A stretch of 10,936 bases of DNA from Alphaproteobacteria bacterium (GTDB lineage Bacteria > Pseudomonadota > Alphaproteobacteria > UBA2136 > UBA6156), in the NCBI GenBank assembly GCA_027490875.1, contig JAIXXE010000119.1, positions 1 through 10,936 of the forward strand, in the 5' to 3' direction. The notes under the pieces are model-generated. The model was not told the DNA's origin. It searched no databases and worked only from the letters and a program-made list of their open reading frames with translations. Within the stretch, counting starts at the first letter, position 1, and every line of letters begins with the position of its first letter. Of the stretch, positions 7,440 through 10,936 are shown one piece after another. Made by a program: the position numbers and the translations under genes.

Positions 7440-7551
7440 AGTATATCTATCTTTAAATCAACGGTGGAGCAGCGTGTGTGGGTCTATCAACCACCACGCA
7501 TGCTGGTTAGAATCTTAAGCGAGTATTCTCCCTCCAAGGCTTAACCTATGT
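7440..7551. promoter_or_regulatory. Intergenic region upstream of cydA with an inverted repeat
   Basis: This 112-bp gap lies after the kinase stop and before the cydA start, both on the minus strand. It holds an exact 6-bp inverted repeat, TTAAGC (7515-7520) and GCTTAA (7539-7544), with an 18-nt loop. That could be a protein-binding site or the stem of a weak terminator for the kinase. The region should contain the cydA promoter, but I cannot place a convincing -35/-10 pair. Two TTGAT-like half sites occur on the minus strand without the second half expected of an FNR/ANR box. Confidence 0.3.
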
Positions 7552-8544
7552 TTAATCGTTGCCTTGAGCTTCTAGCCCCGGCACGCTCATCAAGCGCGGC
7601 CCTAGTTGCAGCACCGTGGCGCGGCCTAGCTGATGCCCATGTTGCAGGGCCAGCTGGGGGCTACCACCGCCCAAAAAGGTATGAAGAAACCCTGCCGCAA
7701 AGGCATCGCCAGCGCCCGTCATATCGGCGGGGCGGGGGACGGGTTGGGTGGGGCTATCCACCACCAGCCCTTTACCATCGTAGAAGGCGGCACCTTCGCC
7801 GCTGCGCGTGATGACCCGTGGGGTTTTTTCTAGGTTACGCGCGGTGTGCGGGTCGGTTGCAGCCAGCAGGGCTTCCCATTCCGATCGGTTCCCAATCACC
7901 AGCGGGCTGTAGGTTACAATCAGCTCTTGCAGCAGCAGTGCCGCACCCTGCACGGCCTTGTTAGAGGCCAGCGTGATGATCAGCTTTGCCCCACTTTCGG
8001 CGGCGGTGCGGGCGGCAAAACTGGTGGCGGCGGGGAAGGAGCCCGCCGCATAGGCGCCAAGCAGCAGCACTTGGCTTTGTTCAATCAGGCTTTCATCAAC
8101 CCAGGCGTCGTCGGGGCTGGGCTGACTGGCTTGGGTTTGGGCCATAGTCCGGCGGCCATCGGGGGTAATCAGCACAAAAACTTCGCCGGTGCGGTGTTCG
8201 GCATGGCCGGGCGTGACTGTCACCCCAGCCTTTACCAAATCTTCGGCAAAATGTCGGCCGGTTGGGTCTTGGCCAATCTTACCAATAAAACAAACCCGTG
8301 CCCCAAGCTTACCCAGGGTATAGGCCGTATTGGCCGCACTGCCACCACTCCGAAACTGCTGCACAGCCACCTGCTCGGCCAATTTCAGCATGTCAGGATG
8401 AGACAGAATGTTGCTGTCGCCCTTGGTAAGTTTATGGTCGGCCAAGAGCTGATCGGTCACGCTGGTGATGGCATCGACCACAGCGTTTCCTAAAATGGCG
8501 TATTGGTAAGGTTTGGTGATACCACCAGAGGTTGCGTTCATCAT
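7552..8544 (-). CDS. PfkB-family carbohydrate/nucleoside kinase (adenosine kinase-like)
   Basis: This is a ribokinase-fold (PfkB family) kinase that phosphorylates a sugar or nucleoside with ATP. The 330 residues are the usual length. The substrate-side motif is at 66-96 (SGGSAANTAYTLGKLGARVC, then FIGKIGQDPTG). The anion-hole signature ADMTGAGDAFAAGFLH is at 273-288, with catalytic base Asp280. NRSEWEAL at 219-226 matches the N-x-x-E motif that helps position Mg-phosphate. The N-terminal AILGNAVVDAI resembles the alphaproteobacterial proteins annotated as adenosine kinase, so that is the preferred guess. Substrate specificity in this family cannot be assigned by eye; ribokinase or fructokinase activity is possible. 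Two adjacent ATGs (8544 and 8541) exist; AGGG just upstream gives better spacing to the second. It is divergent from the dienelactone-hydrolase gene. Confidence 0.85.
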   Translation of the reverse strand: MMNATSGGITKPYQYAILGNAVVDAITSVTDQLLADHKLTKGDSNILSHPDMLKLAEQVAVQQFRSGGSAANTAYTLGKLGARVCFIGKIGQDPTGRHFAEDLVKAGVTVTPGHAEHRTGEVFVLITPDGRRTMAQTQASQPSPDDAWVDESLIEQSQVLLLGAYAAGSFPAATSFAARTAAESGAKLIITLASNKAVQGAALLLQELIVTYSPLVIGNRSEWEALLAATDPHTARNLEKTPRVITRSGEGAAFYDGKGLVVDSPTQPVPRPADMTGAGDAFAAGFLHTFLGGGSPQLALQHGHQLGRATVLQLGPRLMSVPGLEAQGND

Positions 8545-8554
8545 GCCCTATGCT

Positions 8555-8630
8555 GCCTAACCCAAGGCCAACTGGCAAGAGGGGCCGAGCAGGAAGGGTA
8601 AAACCCTTGCGCAGCAGTTGGTTTTTAGGC
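8555..8630. repeat. Three nested inverted repeats in a divergent gap
   Basis: The 97-bp gap between the kinase and the hydrolase contains three nested arm pairs. The outer pair is GCCTAA (8555-8560) with TTAGGC (8625-8630). The middle pair is CCAACTG (8568-8574) with CAGTTGG (8615-8621). The inner pair is AAGGGT (8594-8599) with ACCCTT (8603-8608), with a 3-nt loop. All arms match exactly. In single-stranded form they could fold into one long interrupted stem. In double-stranded form they could be operator half-sites. No T-run follows on either strand. Confidence 0.5.
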
Positions 8631-8635
8631 ATAAG
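8607..8635 (+). promoter_or_regulatory. Possible promoter of the dienelactone hydrolase gene
   Basis: TTGCGC (8607-8612) and CATAAG (8630-8635) are separated by 17 nt and match the sigma-70 consensus at 3 of 6 and 4 of 6 positions. Transcription would start near 8642, which is the A of the chosen ATG, so the mRNA would be nearly leaderless. This is a weak match and the call is tentative. Confidence 0.2.
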
Positions 8636-8641
8636 TCAACC

Positions 8642-9322
8642 ATGCAAACCTTCTGTACGATGGCCGATGGCCGCAGCCTTGGCCTATGGGTCACCAAGCC
8701 AAGCCACCCCCCCCGCGCCGGCTTGATGATTCTGCATGAGGCGTTTGGTGTAACCCCCCACATTCAGCGGGTATGTGCCGCCTACACCGCCCAAGGGTAC
8801 CTCTGTGCCGCACCTGCCATGCTGATGGTCGGCAGTGGCCGCCCTGAAGGTGTGGTATTACCACAAAACAAGGAAGGCCTAGACGAAGGCCGCAAGCTGA
8901 TTATGGCAACCCCTATCCCCGCGTGGGTGGCCATGATGCAGGCCACCCACGACTGGCTGACAGCCCAAGGGGTCGCCAGTGCCGCCTTGGGCTATTGTTG
9001 GGGTGGCAGCTGTGCCTACTTGGCGGGCGTGCATCTTAAGGGGCTCAAGGCAAGTGTGGCCTACTATGGTGGCATGTTGGGCGAACTGGCCGCGCAGGCT
9101 CAGCCAGCTTGCCCAACCTTAATTCATTTGGCGACCGCCGACCGCTACATTCCGATTAAGGAGACCTGTCAGGCGCTGGCGCATCATCACCCCGCCGCCA
9201 CCGTGCATGTGTACGAGGCCGACCATGGCTTTAACCGCGACGACGGCAAAGCCTTTGACGCCGCCGCCAGCCTGTTGGCCCGGCAGCGCACCGATGATTT
9301 TTTAACAAAAGCCTTTCAATAA
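8642..9322 (+). CDS. Dienelactone hydrolase family protein
   Basis: This is an alpha/beta hydrolase of the dienelactone hydrolase (DLH) family, which uses a Cys-Asp-His triad to open lactones or cleave related esters. The 226 residues match the usual length of about 230. Motifs are LHEAFGVTPHIQRV (31-44; Glu33 corresponds to the glutamate that pairs with the Cys in DLH), nucleophile elbow GYCWGG (Cys119), ADRYIP (Asp167) and EADHGFN (His195). No signal peptide is present, so it should act in the cytoplasm. I chose ATG at 8642; the frame can be extended to a TTG at 8618, but that lies inside the inverted-repeat region and adds residues not expected for the family. A strong ribosome binding site is lacking for either start. 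No aromatic degradation genes accompany it, so its substrate is unknown. Confidence 0.88.
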   Translation: MQTFCTMADGRSLGLWVTKPSHPPRAGLMILHEAFGVTPHIQRVCAAYTAQGYLCAAPAMLMVGSGRPEGVVLPQNKEGLDEGRKLIMATPIPAWVAMMQATHDWLTAQGVASAALGYCWGGSCAYLAGVHLKGLKASVAYYGGMLGELAAQAQPACPTLIHLATADRYIPIKETCQALAHHHPAATVHVYEADHGFNRDDGKAFDAAASLLARQRTDDFLTKAFQ

Positions 9323-9394
9323 AACATGTTAGGTAAACTTGCCGTAGGCAGACTTTTCCGTTAAACCTAATCGTTAACCAAAAGGATAGAACCT
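9323..9394 (+). promoter_or_regulatory. acpP upstream region with promoter-like elements and RBS
   Basis: This 72-bp gap precedes acpP. AAAGGAT at 9381-9387 is a good ribosome binding site 7 nt before the ATG. An inverted repeat TTAGGT ... ACCTAA spans most of the gap (about 9329 to 9370). TTGCCG with TTAAAC about 16 nt further on is a weak sigma-70-like pair. The ribosome binding site is secure; the promoter and the role of the repeat are guesses. Confidence 0.35.
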
Positions 9395-9637
9395 ATGAGC
9401 CAAGACATTGCTGCCCGCGTTAAAGCCCTGATTGCTGAAAACCTGGGCGTAGAGAGCGCCAAAGTTGCCGATGAGGCCCATTTTGTGGATGATTTAAAGG
9501 CCGATAGCCTCGACACCGTCCAGTTGGTCATGGCGCTGGAAGAAGAGTTTAACCTCGAAATCTCGGACGCCGACGCCGAGAAAATTACGACCGTGAAGGC
9601 GGCCGTTGCCTACGTGACCGAACACGGCGGAGTTTAG
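9395..9637 (+). CDS. acpP: Acyl carrier protein
   Basis: AcpP is the small acidic carrier that holds growing acyl chains on a 4'-phosphopantetheine arm during type II fatty acid synthesis, and it also feeds lipid A and phospholipid synthesis. The 80 residues match the usual 77-80. The modified serine is Ser38 in the ADSLDTVQLVMALEEEF motif, which begins helix II, the main partner-recognition helix. The N-terminal IAARVKALIAENLGV is the standard helix I. It has a strong ribosome binding site (AAAGGAT). fabF starts 5 nt after its stop, the common acpP-fabF arrangement, so the two are expected to be co-transcribed. Confidence 0.98.
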   Translation: MSQDIAARVKALIAENLGVESAKVADEAHFVDDLKADSLDTVQLVMALEEEFNLEISDADAEKITTVKAAVAYVTEHGGV

Positions 9638-9642
9638 TCATC

Positions 9643-10884
9643 GTGACCAAGCCCACGGTGGTGGTGACGGGGATGGGGGCGGTGAGCCCCCTTGGTCTTT
9701 CCGTAGCGACCAGTTGGCAGGCCCTGATTGCTGGCCAGACAGGGGTGGGGCCGATTACCCATTTCGACGCCAGCGCCTACCCCTGCCAAGTTGCCGCCGA
9801 GGTTAAGGGCTTCGACCCAGCCAGCAGTGGCCTCGACTCCAAAGATCTTAAAAAGGCCGACCGCTTCATTCTGTTGGGGTTGGCCGCCGTGCGTGAGGCC
9901 CTCACACAGGCTGGGCTGACCAACATTAAGGAAAACCCTACGCTGGACCGCACCCGCGTCGCGGTAATTCTCGGCACCGGGATTGGTGGTTTGCCCGCCA
10001 TGGAAGAGGCCTACCAGACCTTGCAGGACAAGGGCCCACGGCGCGTCTCGCCCTTCTTCATACCCGCCATGCTGCCCAACCTGCTGGCGGGGCAGGCCAG
10101 CATTCTGTACGGGCTGCAAGGCGCCAATGTGTGCCCCGTTTCGGCCTGTGCCACCAGTGCCCACGCGATTGGCTGGGGCAAGCGCCTGATTGAAAGCGGT
10201 GAAGCCGATGTGGTGGTGACCGGCGGCGCCGAGGCGACCATCTGCGGCACCGCCATTGCGGGGTTTGCTGCCATGCGTGCCCTTTCCACCAATTTTAACG
10301 CCACGCCCGCGCAGGCTTCGCGCCCCTTCGATGCCGCACGCGATGGCTTTGTGATGGGCGAGGGGGCTGCCGTATTGGTGCTGGAAAGCGCCGCCCATGC
10401 GGCCAAGCGGGGCGCCACCCCATTGGCCACCTTATCGGGCTTTGGCCAAACCGCCGACGCCAGCCACATGACTTTGGCCGATGGTGCGGGCAGTAGCCGC
10501 GCGATGGCCTTAGCCTTGGCCGAAGCAGGCCTGCAACCTACCGCAATTTCCGCCATCAACGCCCACGCCACCAGCACGCCTTTGGGCGATGCGCAGGAAG
10601 CCGAAACCATTGCCGCGTTGTTTGGTAATGGCATCCCCACCAGCGCCACCAAGGGCGCCACGGGGCATTTGCTGGGTGCGGCTGGGTCGCTGGAGGCCGT
10701 GTTTAGCGTGCAAAGCCTCGTTACAGGCATCCTGCCGCCAACGCTCAATGCAGAAAGTTCAGCAGTTCCCCTCACCGATATCGTGCCTAACCATGCCCGC
10801 CACGGCGTGGTGGTAAAGCATGTGCTTTCCAATAGCTTTGGCTTTGGCGGTACGAATGTGAGCCTGATTTTCAGCCAACCCTAA
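9643..10884 (+). CDS. fabF: Beta-ketoacyl-ACP synthase II
   Basis: FabF condenses malonyl-ACP with acyl-ACP (Claisen condensation) to lengthen fatty acids. The 413 residues are the normal length. The thiolase-fold active site is complete: nucleophile Cys169 in PVSACATSAHAIG, His308 in NAHATSTPLGD, and Lys337 and His342 in ATKGATGHLLGAAGS. The N-terminal VVVTGMGAVSPLG (6-18), the GFVMGEGAAVLVLE segment (235-248) and the C-terminal NSFGFGGTN glycine-rich loop are all present. The start is GTG at 9643, 5 nt after acpP, and it begins directly with the conserved KPTVVVTGMG strand, so no longer start is needed. No signs of truncation or frameshift. FabF is preferred over FabB because of the length and the acpP neighbour. 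Confidence 0.98.
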   Translation: MTKPTVVVTGMGAVSPLGLSVATSWQALIAGQTGVGPITHFDASAYPCQVAAEVKGFDPASSGLDSKDLKKADRFILLGLAAVREALTQAGLTNIKENPTLDRTRVAVILGTGIGGLPAMEEAYQTLQDKGPRRVSPFFIPAMLPNLLAGQASILYGLQGANVCPVSACATSAHAIGWGKRLIESGEADVVVTGGAEATICGTAIAGFAAMRALSTNFNATPAQASRPFDAARDGFVMGEGAAVLVLESAAHAAKRGATPLATLSGFGQTADASHMTLADGAGSSRAMALALAEAGLQPTAISAINAHATSTPLGDAQEAETIAALFGNGIPTSATKGATGHLLGAAGSLEAVFSVQSLVTGILPPTLNAESSAVPLTDIVPNHARHGVVVKHVLSNSFGFGGTNVSLIFSQP

Positions 10885-10901
10885 AGCTGGGTGAAAACAC
10901 C

Positions 10902-10917
10902 GTGGTGCTTACGCCAC
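10902..10917 (+). terminator. Hairpin after fabF, no T-run
   Basis: GTGGTG (10902-10907) can pair with CGCCAC (10912-10917) around a 4-nt CTTA loop, with one G-U pair. It lies 17 nt after the fabF stop. It is followed by C residues, not T residues, so it is not a classical intrinsic terminator. It may be an mRNA stabiliser or attenuator. Confidence 0.25.
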
Positions 10918-10924
10918 CCCCCTC

Positions 10925-10930
10925 AAGGAT
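10925..10930 (+). promoter_or_regulatory. Probable ribosome binding site of the next gene
   Basis: AAGGAT sits 6 nt before the window edge, at nearly the same spacing seen for acpP (AAGGAT, 7 nt, ATG). A start codon at or very near 10937 is therefore likely, making the next gene the third member of the acpP-fabF run. In many alphaproteobacteria the gene after fabF is mltG, but nothing of it is visible here. Confidence 0.4.
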
Positions 10931-10936
10931 AGTCTA

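Noticed and set aside
7440..7500. An FNR/ANR box (TTGAT-N4-ATCAA) upstream of cydA.
   Set aside because: Only isolated TTGAT half-sites are present; the paired half does not match.
8618..8641. TTG start for the dienelactone hydrolase, adding 8 residues.
   Set aside because: It lies within the inverted-repeat region, lacks a ribosome binding site, and the family normally begins near the ATG at 8642.
10011..10832. A 273-residue minus-strand open frame opposite fabF.
   Set aside because: It is fully antisense to fabF, which has all catalytic residues, and no domain is seen.
1..10936. CRISPR arrays, insertion sequences, tRNA or rRNA genes.
   Set aside because: I saw no regularly spaced direct repeats, transposase-like proteins, terminal inverted repeats, cloverleaf or rRNA-like segments. 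Gene density leaves little room for them.

Overview
The window is a compact, gene-dense bacterial chromosome segment with moderately high GC content. It looks like a flagellated, Gram-negative, respiring proteobacterium, most likely an alphaproteobacterium. The basis for this is a MotA/MotB stator pair, a LolA outer-membrane lipoprotein carrier with a signal peptide, a cytochrome bd-type oxidase of the short-Q-loop (CIO) kind, a PfkB kinase resembling the alphaproteobacterial 'adenosine kinase' group, and an acpP-fabF pair. I see no phage, insertion sequence, CRISPR array, tRNA or rRNA. The genes look like housekeeping or core genes, with spacings of a few bases or small overlaps.

Layout. (1) Positions 1-75 hold the last 24 codons of an unidentified plus-strand gene. 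(2) Positions 152-2910, minus strand: motA, motB (ATGA overlap) and, 45 nt downstream, a 297-residue protein that I read as a diverged NusA-like RNA-binding protein (NusA N-terminal-like, S1-like and KH-like segments). This is the most unusual content of the window. (3) Positions 3015-4356: lolA (minus) and a GxSxG carboxylesterase (plus) diverge from a single CATG, so their probable start codons overlap on opposite strands and there is no intergenic DNA. (4) Positions 4334-7439, minus strand: a tight cydA-cydB-rsmE run (4 nt and 3 nt gaps). The 3' end of rsmE overlaps the 3' end of the esterase by 23 bp. (5) Positions 7552-8544, minus strand: a PfkB-family sugar/nucleoside kinase. (6) Positions 8642-9322, plus strand: a dienelactone-hydrolase-family protein, divergent from the kinase across a 97-bp gap that contains three nested inverted repeats. 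(7) Positions 9395-10884, plus strand: acpP and fabF, the carrier and condensing enzyme of type II fatty acid synthesis. They are followed by a hairpin and what looks like the ribosome binding site of the next gene, whose start codon would lie just past the window edge.

How the genes work together: MotAB form the ion-conducting stator of the flagellar motor, CydAB form a quinol oxidase that reduces oxygen, AcpP and FabF elongate fatty acids, LolA carries lipoproteins across the periplasm, and RsmE methylates 16S rRNA. No single pathway unites the window. It contains no obvious new multi-gene system. The NusA-like gene beside the motor genes, the shared lolA/esterase start and the nested repeats at 8555-8630 are the points that merit follow-up.
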